A stretch of 50,667 nucleotides of DNA from an uncultured Agathobacter sp. (GTDB lineage Bacteria; Bacillota; Clostridia; Lachnospirales; Lachnospiraceae), in assembly GCA_945910395.1 (NCBI GenBank), contig CAMDYX010000016.1, positions 1-50,667 on the forward strand, written 5' to 3'. Positions 1 to 7,241 of the stretch are shown here, piece after piece; position 1 is the first letter of the stretch; the number at the start of each line of letters is the position of its first letter. The translations under genes were made by a program, and so were the position numbers. Below the pieces are notes generated by a model. That model was not told where the DNA came from. It searched no databases and was given only the letters and a program-made list of their open reading frames with translations.

Positions 1-54
1 GAGGACAGAATGAAGAATTTAATACGTCAGGAAGTGGTTGCCGGCAATTTCTAA
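1..54 (+). CDS. C-terminal tail of a TnpW-like protein (cut by window edge)
   Basis: An open frame runs from base 1 to a TAA at 52-54 and encodes 17 residues with the pattern E-D-R-M-K-N-L-I-R-Q-E. This resembles the C-terminal pattern of the TnpW protein at 7055-7216 (E-K-L-K-R-M-M-K-T-E). Right after it, GTGGTTGC at 35-42 recurs at 7231-7238 beside the right end of the intact element. I infer the end of a second Tn4451-like element. The fragment is short, so the call is tentative. Confidence 0.35.
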   Translation, partial: EDRMKNLIRQEVVAGNF

Positions 55-119
55 GCCAGTCCATCATAAAACAATCATTTTTTTAGTGAATTATCATTCT
101 CTGTATTGACAAAACGCTT

Positions 120-556
120 CCTAAAGGCACCGTCTTAATCGAGTGCGGGAAGCTCTTACAGCGGGGCGGGTACAAAATCAAAGTGCTGAATACGATTAAC
201 TTCAAAAAATCCATGAAATACAATCCCTTTGCCTATCTGCGGAGCGAAAAGGATATTTTGAAGTTAGTCAATACCATTATCGCCAACACCAAAGGCGACG
301 GGGAGAAATCCGGCGAGGATTTTTGGGTAAAAGCTGAAAAGCTCTACTATACCGCGCTTATCGGCTATATCTGGTACGAAGCCCCCGACGAGGAAAAGAA
401 CTTTACGACGCTGCTTGAAATGATAAATGCGTCGGAAGCCCGCGAGGACGACGAGGATTTTAAGAACCCGGTAGACCTCATGTTTGAACGTCTGGAAGAA
501 AAAGACCCGGAACATTTTGCGGTCAAGCAGTACAAGAAGTACAAACTTGCGGCAGG
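120..556 (+). pseudogene. virD4 coupling protein, middle fragment (interrupted)
   Basis: The frame encodes the part of a VirD4/TraG-type coupling ATPase (CD1115 family) that follows the Walker A region: P-K-G-T-V-L-I-E-C-G, then N-T-I-N-F-K-K-S-M, up to Y-K-L-A-A-G. Coupling proteins bring the relaxase-DNA complex to the mating channel and sit in the inner membrane. The family normally has T-D-P-K-G here; upstream of base 120 the sequence no longer fits, so there is a junction close to 119. On the right, similarity stops at GCAGG (552-556) and resumes in the same frame at 7237. After the junction the frame reads unrelated residues to a stop at 597-599. The N-terminal Walker A part is not in the window. 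Confidence 0.85.
552..556 (+). other. Left junction (core GCAGG) of the serine-recombinase element
   Basis: GCAGG here is the last sequence shared with the intact coupling-protein frame (codons for A and G). It is repeated at 7237-7241. The crossover must fall inside these five bases. Confidence 0.75.
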
Positions 557-636
557 TGTTATAACCTATAAGCGTCTTCTTATGATGTTTATAGGTTAGA
601 ATATCTGCTAACAGTGAAAAATAGCCATTTGTAAGA

Positions 637-667
637 AGATTGAGAAATACATCTCAGTCTTTTTTTG
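637..667 (+). terminator. Leader terminator before the serine recombinase gene
   Basis: A 9-bp stem (637-645 with 652-660, one G-U pair) closes a six-base loop and is followed by a T run. It lies 25 bases before the recombinase start. It could insulate the recombinase from virD4 transcription or work as an attenuator. Three other genes of this element have the same arrangement. Confidence 0.6.
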
Positions 668-691
668 TTAAGAAGGCAGAAAGGAGTTTAC

Positions 692-2554
692 ATGAAACAG
701 AACAGCAATTTGACAGTAGCACTTTATGAAAGACTTTCACATGATGATGAACAACAAGGGGAATCATTTAGCATTTCCAACCAGAAACTATTGTTGGAAA
801 CCTATGCAAGAGAGCATGGAATGAATAACTACAAGCATTTCTTTGATGATGGTATTTCTGGAACAAGATTTGACCGCCCTGGCTTTATGGCAATGATGAA
901 TGGAATCAAAGATGGAGAGATTGGAACTGTCATTGTGAAGGATATGAGCCGACTGGGAAGAGATTATCTGATGGTTGGTCAGATTCAGGAAATGCTAAGA
1001 CAGAAGAATGTCCGATTGATTGCTATCAATGATAACCACGATAGTATTCATGGGGATGATGATTTGTTGCCATTCAAAAATATCATGAATGAATGGTATG
1101 CCAAAGATACAAGCAAGAAGATTCGTTCCACATTTCAAGCCAAAGGAAAAGCAGGAAAACATGTTGCCAGTTCCCCAGTTTATGGATATATCAAAAATCC
1201 AGAGAACAAAGAGGAATGGATTGTTGACCGAGAAGCTGCTGAGGTAGTAAAGAGAATTTATCGCAGGACAGTTGAGGGTGCAGGACCTTATCAGATAGCA
1301 AGGGAACTTGAAGCTGATAAGATTGATATTCCTGCCGTACATCTTCAAAAATTAGGTTTTGGATTACATCAGAAAGTCAAATTTGATGAACCTTATCATT
1401 GGTGGGGTTCAACAGTAACACACCTTCTTGATAAAAGAGAATATCTTGGTCACACAGTTAATTTTAAGACCAGAAAGCACTTCAAGGACAAGAAAAGTCA
1501 TTACGTGGATGAAAGTGAGTGGTTGATATTTGAGAACACTCATGAGCCGATAATTGACGAGGAAACTTGGAATATCGTTCATAGAATTCGTGGTAACTGT
1601 AAAAGATACCCGAATGGATGGGGCGAGGTAAATCCACTTACTGGGATTGTTGTATGTGCCGATTGTGGAAGACCTATGCACCAACATAGGACAAGCAATG
1701 GAAAAAGAGAGTGCAATTATGTATGTGCGAACTACTCAAAATCACCAGTCGGAACTGTTTGCCCTTCTGGTCACAGAGTAAAAGGTGAAGCTGTTCTTGA
1801 ACTTGTTAAACAGACACTTAGAGATATTCGAGCCTACGTAGACCTTGATGAAGAAGGTTTTTTGAAGGAAATGGAGAAGGGTGTAGAGGATGAACACAGG
1901 GATGAAATCATTCTTGCACAGAGAAAGATAGATAGTAATAACAAGCGATTAGGTGAGATTGAAAGCCTATTTTGTAGGATGTATGAGGATAACATACTGG
2001 GAAAACTTCCAGACAGCAGATACGAAGCACTTTCAAAACAATATGACGCCGAGCAGGAAAGGTTAAGGCACGAAATCTGTGAAATCGAGAAGACACTTGC
2101 AGGATTCCATACAGAAACAAAGGATGGAAAGAAATTCCTAAACATCATCAAGAAATATGACAATTTTGATGAACTGACACCTTATATGCTGAATGAACTG
2201 GTTGAAAAGATTGCGGTTCATGAGAGGGATAGAAAGGGAAGCAGAGATACGACACAGAAGATTGATATTTATTTCAGCTTTATCGGTTGTTATCTGCCAC
2301 CACAAGAAGAACCCGATCCAGAGGAGCAGGCGAGACTTGCAGAGGAACTTGCCAAGAGGGAAGAATGGAAAGACAAATGCCATGAACGTTACATGAAATA
2401 CCGTAAAAGTGGCAAATATAAAGCCTATGAAAAGAGTTATGAAGGACGAAGAAGGGCATTGATGGCAGAGAAAAAAGCCAATAATCCCAATCCTTATGGT
2501 ATCAGTATCGCAGAATATCGAGAGCAGATTGGAGAACCCAAAGTTGCAAAATAA
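692..2554 (+). CDS. Large serine recombinase (TnpX/TndX type)
   Basis: This 620-residue protein should excise and integrate the element that contains it. The N-terminal resolvase domain has the catalytic serine in Y-E-R-L-S-H (Ser16), followed by D-D-G-I-S-G-T and the conserved K-D-M-S-R-L-G-R-D motif. The recombinase domain follows (S-P-V-Y-G-Y), then a zinc ribbon with C-A-D-C-G and later C-x3-C and a third cysteine before P-S-G-H, then a coiled-coil stretch and a basic C-terminal DUF4368-type tail. Length fits the TndX/TnpX family (about 530-710 residues). I chose the ATG at 692 because AAGGAG sits just upstream; a TTG at 665 is in frame but lacks a site. It lies 135 bases from the left junction, as expected. 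Confidence 0.93.
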   Translation: MKQNSNLTVALYERLSHDDEQQGESFSISNQKLLLETYAREHGMNNYKHFFDDGISGTRFDRPGFMAMMNGIKDGEIGTVIVKDMSRLGRDYLMVGQIQEMLRQKNVRLIAINDNHDSIHGDDDLLPFKNIMNEWYAKDTSKKIRSTFQAKGKAGKHVASSPVYGYIKNPENKEEWIVDREAAEVVKRIYRRTVEGAGPYQIARELEADKIDIPAVHLQKLGFGLHQKVKFDEPYHWWGSTVTHLLDKREYLGHTVNFKTRKHFKDKKSHYVDESEWLIFENTHEPIIDEETWNIVHRIRGNCKRYPNGWGEVNPLTGIVVCADCGRPMHQHRTSNGKRECNYVCANYSKSPVGTVCPSGHRVKGEAVLELVKQTLRDIRAYVDLDEEGFLKEMEKGVEDEHRDEIILAQRKIDSNNKRLGEIESLFCRMYEDNILGKLPDSRYEALSKQYDAEQERLRHEICEIEKTLAGFHTETKDGKKFLNIIKKYDNFDELTPYMLNELVEKIAVHERDRKGSRDTTQKIDIYFSFIGCYLPPQEEPDPEEQARLAEELAKREEWKDKCHERYMKYRKSGKYKAYEKSYEGRRRALMAEKKANNPNPYGISIAEYREQIGEPKVAK

Positions 2555-2672
2555 ATCATTCGATAATTATTGTGAATCTGAATTGCAAGAAAGCATAGTG
2601 AAGGAAATTATCACATAACAGAATATAGAAATGGTTCATTCGGCAATTATCGGATGAACTGGAGTAAAAAGG

Positions 2673-2721
2673 ACATCAGAGAGAATCATTTGAACAAGTG
2701 ATTTGCTTTGATGTTTTTTTG
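2673..2721 (+). terminator. Hairpin and T-run after the recombinase, leader of the next operon
   Basis: An outer 6-bp stem (2673-2678 with 2709-2714) and an inner 7-bp stem (2684-2690 with 2697-2703) are followed by a T7 run. It can end recombinase transcription or attenuate the gene at 2971. Confidence 0.6.
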
Positions 2722-2767
2722 TGTGTAAAAAGTGCAATTCCAGTCCTGTAAAAAGTACAGTCGGTTT

Positions 2768-2890
2768 TGTTTTCTTCCTTCCCTGCCTTCCCTTCTCTTT
2801 TCTTCCTTCCTTCTTCCTCCTTAGAAAGAAAAGCAGAAAAAGAAAAAGAAAGAACCAAAGAAAAATAAAAAGAATAAAAGAAAGATATAC
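2768..2890. repeat. Polypyrimidine block next to a polypurine block
   Basis: The 416 bases between the recombinase and the gene at 2971 contain no convincing gene. About 55 bases made almost only of C and T are followed directly by about 65 bases made almost only of A and G. The two can pair imperfectly as a long hairpin. A 60-codon open frame through it is low-complexity and I reject it. At 2942-2954 a small perfect hairpin (GGGTT, loop TACG, AACCC) lies just before the ribosome site of the next gene. Confidence 0.7.
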
Positions 2891-2970
2891 CTCTATTAAC
2901 TAACTATCATATCTTATCCTATCCATCCTATCCATCATTCGGGTTTACGAACCCACGAAAGGAGCATGAA

Positions 2971-3579
2971 ATGCAGGAAAATCAAATACAAACAATACTT
3001 GGTTTTTATGACCAGAATCAAGAATTTCAGAAGAATGACAGATACTCAGACAGATACCAGAGTGTCTATACGAAACCAGATGATAATTTACATTGGTTGG
3101 TGGCAATTCCACACGATAACAATCGTCTGGAAATACACCAGACAGATGAACATGGAGTGATTATTACCAGAGATACCTATGAGAGCAAAGGCAATACAGT
3201 ATCGTGTCTAAGCGTTGAGAGGTTGCAAGAGGATAGTAGGAGAATGGTTGATTTTTCAGCTGATGAAATCAATCTGATTTATCAGTTTGGGGAAAATGGA
3301 AAATCTGCAACAATTGCAGGGCTTCATGAGATTTTACCTAAAATCAAAGACACAGATACATACAGAACCGTTAGACTAACAATGGACAAATTGTCTTCAC
3401 TATCACCAGAAGTATGCTCTATGCTGATTTCATCCGTTAAGTGTCGAAAGGTTTATGAGCGTGACCATTCTATCAGAGAAAGACTTGCCAAAGCAAAGAA
3501 ACAATTAAAACAATCGATAACTGATGAGCAGAAAATCAACAGAGAAAGGCATAGGAAGAGAGGTGGACAGATACGATGA
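2971..3579 (+). CDS. Conserved accessory protein of the mobilizable element, unknown function
   Basis: The 202-residue product is hydrophilic, has no signal peptide or membrane segment, and ends in a strongly basic tail (H-R-K-R-G-G). I do not recognise a named domain. AAGGAG at 2959-2964 is placed for the ATG at 2971; another ATG at 2966 is in a different frame. The stop overlaps the next start (ATGA), so the two genes are translationally coupled. Its position between recombinase and relaxase is that of accessory orfs in Tn4451-like elements, which suggests a role in transfer or control; this is inference. Confidence 0.7.
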   Translation: MQENQIQTILGFYDQNQEFQKNDRYSDRYQSVYTKPDDNLHWLVAIPHDNNRLEIHQTDEHGVIITRDTYESKGNTVSCLSVERLQEDSRRMVDFSADEINLIYQFGENGKSATIAGLHEILPKIKDTDTYRTVRLTMDKLSSLSPEVCSMLISSVKCRKVYERDHSIRERLAKAKKQLKQSITDEQKINRERHRKRGGQIR

Positions 3580-3848
3580 ATCTTACCAAGTATGAGCAGG
3601 AAACAATCATCAATTTCAATGCAGGAGAAAAAAACGCTACTGTTTTCACTATGGATTCCACTGTTATTAGACAGTTAGATACGTTAGTTAATGAATATCC
3701 CAATACATTTCATTGCATAAAGGAAACAGATATTTCAAAGACCTATGAAATGCCTAAAACATCCATTACTTATCGTAAACCAAGGAGACTATCTGATGAA
3801 CAGAGGGAGCAAGCAAGACAACGAATGAAGAAAATCAATCAACAATAA
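3576..3848 (+). CDS. Small conserved mobile-element protein, unknown function
   Basis: The 90-residue product begins with N-L-T-K-Y-E-Q-E-T-I-I-N-F-N, a start I associate with a widespread small protein family of Firmicutes mobile elements that is sometimes labelled molecular chaperone without good reason. The C-terminal third is basic (Y-R-K-P-R-R, later Q-A-R-Q-R-M-K-K). It overlaps the preceding gene by four bases. No catalytic motif is visible. Confidence 0.65.
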   Translation: MNLTKYEQETIINFNAGEKNATVFTMDSTVIRQLDTLVNEYPNTFHCIKETDISKTYEMPKTSITYRKPRRLSDEQREQARQRMKKINQQ

Positions 3849-3974
3849 GTTATAAAAAGAAGTGTGATATTAAGTGAATTATTATACAAATTAGTGCTAT
3901 TCTGTGATATAGTTAGAGTTGGGAAAAATTCATATTGTGAATTTGACAAATTTGAATTTGCGGAGGTGATTAGT

Positions 3975-4280
3975 ATGATAGCTTTTAGTATAATGATGTG
4001 GTTTGTTTCCATTACACTCGTGTTTTTGAGCATTTCTTTATTACGAGGAAATTATGCAAGCGTGCATGGAAAAGTATTAGATAGCACAGATGATAAGAAA
4101 GGGTATGCAAAGGCTCTCGGAAAACCTATTTTATTATTAGGAGTTGGTTTGGCTGTGGTGGGAATAACAGCTGTTGTATTACCGCAGAAGTATTCAATAC
4201 TGATCTCTGTTGCATTTATAGTGATTATATCGATGATTGCTGTAACATGGGGTGGTAAGATTTCGAATAAATTTTCGTAA
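3975..4280 (+). CDS. Small membrane protein, DUF3784-like
   Basis: From the ATG at 3975 the product has 101 residues and three hydrophobic segments (about residues 3-22, 46-63 and 68-87). GGAGGTGAT at 3962-3970 fixes this start; a longer frame from 3864 has no ribosome site. The next gene is also a small multi-span membrane protein of recognisable DUF3784 type, and the layout of helices and loop is similar, so the two may be diverged paralogues. Function unknown. Confidence 0.65.
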   Translation: MIAFSIMMWFVSITLVFLSISLLRGNYASVHGKVLDSTDDKKGYAKALGKPILLLGVGLAVVGITAVVLPQKYSILISVAFIVIISMIAVTWGGKISNKFS

Positions 4281-4307
4281 ATCGGTATTTTTGAAGGAGG
4301 CATATAT

Positions 4308-4643
4308 ATGAATATAGGATTTTGGCTTTGTGGAGTTTTGGTTATCCCGTTTTCGATTATAGGAGTTTTATTCGCAATATTTAAAGAAAAAGCAGCTAAA
4401 TTCGTTTCGGGATTTAATTCATTGTCTAAAGAAGAACAAGCATTGTATGATAAAGCTTATATTTCTCGTGATATAAGAAATCAGTGTTTTATATGGGCTG
4501 TCATAATGTTAATCGGGGCAGTGTTATCTTATTTTTTAACACCATATATGTCTATCCCTACTTTTGTTATTTGGTTGATTTTATTCATTAAAGATGTTCA
4601 CTTTGACACTCATAAAGCATTTGAAAAATATTTATTAAAATAA
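4308..4643 (+). CDS. DUF3784 family membrane protein
   Basis: The 111-residue product has an N-terminal helix (G-F-W-L-C-G-V-L), a cytoplasmic segment with K-A-A-K-F-V-S-G-F-N-S-L-S-K-E-E, then two helices and the end motif I-K-D-V-H-F-D-T-H-K-A-F-E-K-Y. This pattern matches DUF3784. GAAGGAGG precedes the ATG. Such proteins are common on Firmicutes genomes and mobile elements; no function is established that I know of. With the upstream gene it forms a small, very AT-rich cargo pair inside the element. Confidence 0.75.
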   Translation: MNIGFWLCGVLVIPFSIIGVLFAIFKEKAAKFVSGFNSLSKEEQALYDKAYISRDIRNQCFIWAVIMLIGAVLSYFLTPYMSIPTFVIWLILFIKDVHFDTHKAFEKYLLK

Positions 4644-4737
4644 ATTCAAGTTTGTAGGGATGACGACTAAATTGCTGTTTAGTATCCACCACGAACTAAT
4701 GAATTTATTAACAAATTGAATATAGAATTGATGATAG

Positions 4738-4772
4738 AAAGGCATTTAGGTTATTTCCTAGGTGCTTTTTTG
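4738..4772 (+). terminator. Leader terminator before the DUF3847 gene
   Basis: A 13-bp stem with a few G-U pairs (4738-4750 with 4757-4769) closes a six-base loop, and its right arm ends in a T run. It separates the DUF3784 pair from the mobilization genes. Confidence 0.6.
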
Positions 4773-4804
4773 TTGTAAAAAATGAAAAGAAAGGAAGAAC
4801 AACA

Positions 4805-5137
4805 ATGATTCAAAATGAAACAAAGTCACCAGAAATCTTGAAAGCAGAAAGACAAGTCGAGCAAGCAAAAGCAAGACTTGCAGAAGCCAAAAGAAAGGAG
4901 TCAGCAAAGAAAAGGTCAGATGAAAACAAGCATAAGTACATGATGGGGGGAATTGTTCATAAGTATTTTCCAGAGTGTTATGGATTTGATGAGCATGAAT
5001 TAAATCGAATTCTTGCAGCTGCAATCAAGTCAGAGCAATGCCAGAGAATTATTGAAATCGTTAAGAGAGAAAGTGCAGGAAATGCAGGAAATGAAACGCA
5101 TATTTCACAAAATTATGGGACAAATCAAAGTGATTAG
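4805..5137 (+). CDS. DUF3847 family protein upstream of the relaxase
   Basis: The 110-residue product has a charged coiled-coil N-terminus (A-E-R-Q-V-E-Q-A-K-A-R-L-A-E-A) and a C-terminal part with H-K-Y-M-M-G-G and F-D-E-H-E-L-N-R-I-L. This pattern fits DUF3847, which regularly lies directly before MobA/MobL relaxase genes in such elements. The position beside the hairpin cluster suggests an auxiliary relaxosome protein similar in role to MobC, which is inference. The gene starts 33 bases after a leader hairpin. Confidence 0.7.
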   Translation: MIQNETKSPEILKAERQVEQAKARLAEAKRKESAKKRSDENKHKYMMGGIVHKYFPECYGFDEHELNRILAAAIKSEQCQRIIEIVKRESAGNAGNETHISQNYGTNQSD

Positions 5138-5159
5138 AGAAAGTGACGACCAGTGCACA

Positions 5160-5352
5160 TCCTTTCACCGAGATTTTCTCGGTGCGCACAGATATACCAC
5201 CGAGGGTGGTATGTGCGCTCTTCGAGGACCATTGCATGGAGCAGGATGTCTGACGGTGTCAGCCATAAGGGGAAATAATCTTTCCCCTTCGCTTCGCTAC
5301 CCTTTTATGTACTTTGCGTCTGATGAAGGTCTAAAGAGCAGACCTTCATCAA
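5160..5352 (+). other. Hairpin cluster, probable oriT of the mobilizable element
   Basis: The 266 bases between the DUF3847 gene and the relaxase hold several perfect or near-perfect inverted repeats: ACCGAG/CTCGGT (5167-5172, 5178-5183); a composite stem with GCGCACA/TGTGCGC outside (5184-5190, 5212-5218) and TACCACC/GGTGGTA inside (5195-5201, 5205-5211); CTGAC/GTCAG near 5250; AAGGGGAAA/TTTCCCCTT near 5270-5290; and a 12-bp stem at 5321-5332 with 5340-5351. The position directly upstream of MobA/MobL is typical of oriT. The nic site cannot be assigned from sequence alone. Confidence 0.65.
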
Positions 5353-5403
5353 CCACAAAGTCTTTTCTTAATCGCAATCCTTTACAGAAAGTGAGGTGGT
5401 TGA

Positions 5404-6996
5404 TTGGCAATTAAGAATATCAGTACAAGAGCACAGATTTGTGGCAGGAGTGCAAAGTGTCATGGTGGTCATTCAGCTGTAGAACAATCATCCTATATCA
5501 GCAGGGAGAAAATGTATAATGAATATGATGGGAAAACATATTATCCAAAGTATAGTGAAGACTTGGTACATACCGAGGTTATGCTACCAGAGAATGCACC
5601 AAAGGAATACGAAGACGCTAGCATACTATGGAATTCAGTAGAAATGATAGAAAAGAGTTCTGACGCACAGCTTGCTAGAACCTATAAAGTGGAATTGCCG
5701 AATGAATGGAGTTATGAACTTGCAACAGAAGTCATGAGGGATTATGTGAAAAGAAACTTTGTTGATTTGGGTATGTGTGCCCAGTTTGCTATTCATGATT
5801 CTGAAAATGAAAAAACAGGGCAGAGAAATCTGCATTGTCATATCTTGCTTACCATGAGAAGCATTGATGAAAATGGAAAATGGATGGCAAAACAGAAAAA
5901 GGTTTATTTAACTGACGAAAACGGAGAACGAATTCCTATCATAGACAAAAAGACTGGAGTGCAGAAAGTAGATAAGCAGAATCGAAAACAATGGAAATGC
6001 AAAACGATAGATACGAATGATTGGAACAGTAGGGAGAATGCGAAAAAATGGCGAAAGGATATTACTGATACAATCAATTCTGTTAATCAGAAAATGGGTA
6101 TGACAGAGAACTTTTGGGAATATCGTTCTTTCAAAGAGCAGGGACTTGATATTATTCCAGAGATTCACTTGGGAGAGAAAGCAAGTGCATTGGAAAAATC
6201 AGGCATTCAATCCATACGTGGAAATATCAACAGAGAGATTAGAAAACAGAATGCAATTATTCTGCAAGCAAAAGCAACCTACACACAAGCAAAGAAATCA
6301 CTTGCCAGTGCTAAGTTGTTTTCTGCTATGGCAATGAAAAAGGTTAAGAATGAAATCATTGATATGATTCAAGAGGTTGCAAAGAGAAATCATGACAGAT
6401 TGAAATTGCCAGTGTTAGGAACAAAATATTTGCGACAAGTAACAGACAGAGCAACATTACAGAGCAGGGAGAGAATGGAACAGTTTGTGCATGAGCATGA
6501 ACTTACATCATTTGATACTTTGAAAGAATTTAGATTAACTAACGAGCAGAAATATAATGAAATGCAGGCCAAAAGGGAATATGTATCTGACAGAATGCAG
6601 TACTTAGAAGCATTGCTTTATTTGTATGAATCCTATGAGCCATTTATCAAGTATCATAAGGAACAATGGGAACTAAAAGGATTTGCTAGAAAAGCGTATG
6701 AAAGAAAGCATATCTATGAATTGGAATCTTATGATTTATACAGAAATAAAATTAAGCAAAGTATTGTTGAGCCAGATAAGAAGATTACCCCGAAAGCATG
6801 GAAAAAGGAACTTGCTCAACTGGAAAAGGAACTTGATGAAACCAGAGAACCATTAGGGAAAGTAATCGTTAATCTTTCCAGTATTGAACTACTGGAATAT
6901 AACAAAAAGGAGCTTGGAAGAATGATGGAAAATGAGAAACACCAGAAAGAATTATCCATCAATCAATCCAGAAAGAAAAATGAACAATCATTGTAA
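5404..6996 (+). CDS. MobA/MobL family relaxase of the mobilizable element
   Basis: The protein (530 residues) should nick the element's oriT and pilot the strand into a recipient, borrowing a conjugation apparatus. The N-terminal relaxase domain shows H-S-A-V-E-Q-S-S-Y-I-S-R-E-K, probably with the catalytic tyrosine, and the metal-binding histidines in N-L-H-C-H-I-L-L-T (His144, His146). The rest is charged and coiled-coil-like. The start is TTG at 5404 behind a GAGGTGG site; no ATG fits. The ICE has its own different relaxase at 19679, so the window contains two relaxases of different families. Confidence 0.88.
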   Translation: MAIKNISTRAQICGRSAKCHGGHSAVEQSSYISREKMYNEYDGKTYYPKYSEDLVHTEVMLPENAPKEYEDASILWNSVEMIEKSSDAQLARTYKVELPNEWSYELATEVMRDYVKRNFVDLGMCAQFAIHDSENEKTGQRNLHCHILLTMRSIDENGKWMAKQKKVYLTDENGERIPIIDKKTGVQKVDKQNRKQWKCKTIDTNDWNSRENAKKWRKDITDTINSVNQKMGMTENFWEYRSFKEQGLDIIPEIHLGEKASALEKSGIQSIRGNINREIRKQNAIILQAKATYTQAKKSLASAKLFSAMAMKKVKNEIIDMIQEVAKRNHDRLKLPVLGTKYLRQVTDRATLQSRERMEQFVHEHELTSFDTLKEFRLTNEQKYNEMQAKREYVSDRMQYLEALLYLYESYEPFIKYHKEQWELKGFARKAYERKHIYELESYDLYRNKIKQSIVEPDKKITPKAWKKELAQLEKELDETREPLGKVIVNLSSIELLEYNKKELGRMMENEKHQKELSINQSRKKNEQSL

Positions 6997-7002
6997 TTAT
7001 TC

Positions 7003-7038
7003 GGTGGAGTGCAATCCAGATATTGCCCCACCTTTTTT
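7003..7038 (+). terminator. Leader terminator before tnpW
   Basis: GGTGG/CCACC (7003-7007, 7028-7032) and GCAAT/ATTGC (7011-7015, 7022-7026) form a stacked hairpin followed by a T run, 17 bases before the tnpW start. It lies just after the relaxase stop. Confidence 0.6.
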
Positions 7039-7054
7039 AGTGGAGGAAAACAGA

Positions 7055-7216
7055 ATGAACGAAGATAAAATGATAACAGAAAAGAGAATTGCTAGAAAAA
7101 TCGGTGGAATTACATACCTTGTTGGGATTCATTTCAACGAAGGAGCAACAGAAACAGTAGGCGAAAAGCTGAAAAGAATGATGAAAACCGAGTGTGAAAG
7201 AGCAAAATGTGTATAA
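7055..7216 (+). CDS. tnpW: TnpW family transposon-encoded protein
   Basis: The 53-residue product contains the family core I-T-E-K-R-I-A-R-K-I-G-G-I-T-Y, then H-F-N-E-G-A and a charged C-terminal helix. This matches the small TnpW proteins at the ends of Tn4451-like elements; their role is not established. The ATG at 7055 follows GTGGAGG. A longer frame from 6932 overlaps the relaxase and is not supported. The gene ends 23 bases before the right junction, the expected place. Confidence 0.8.
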   Translation: MNEDKMITEKRIARKIGGITYLVGIHFNEGATETVGEKLKRMMKTECERAKCV

Positions 7217-7236
7217 GAAGACCTTGACAAGTGGTT

Positions 7237-7241
7237 GCAGG
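7237..7241 (+). other. Right junction (core GCAGG) of the serine-recombinase element
   Basis: The second GCAGG copy. The coupling-protein frame resumes here as A-G-K-T-A-K-S in phase with the left fragment ending A-A-G. Confidence 0.75.

Larger units (their letters stand above)
554..7239 (+). mobile_element. Tn4451/Tn5397-like mobilizable element inserted in virD4
   Basis: The element carries a large serine recombinase at its left end, a MobA/MobL relaxase preceded by a hairpin cluster, DUF3784 and DUF3847 proteins and TnpW at its right end, the gene set of TnpX/TndX-type elements. Its boundaries are set by the coupling-protein reading frame, which stops matching at 552-556 and resumes at 7237-7241; both copies read GCAGG. 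Serine recombinases leave only a short core duplication, so precise excision should restore an A-A-G-K-T junction. It is more AT-rich than the ICE around it. The exact crossover bases within GCAGG cannot be decided. Confidence 0.88.

Noticed and set aside
2721-2903. Open frame through the pyrimidine-purine tract
   Set aside because: The product is only low-complexity F/P/L followed by K/R, without a ribosome site.
5013-5414. 133-codon open frame across the hairpin cluster
   Set aside because: It starts inside the DUF3847 gene and reads through the inverted repeats; the region is better read as oriT.
552-7241. virD4 split by frameshift or assembly error
   Set aside because: The insert is a complete, well-organised mobile element and the two halves rejoin in frame at a shared core.
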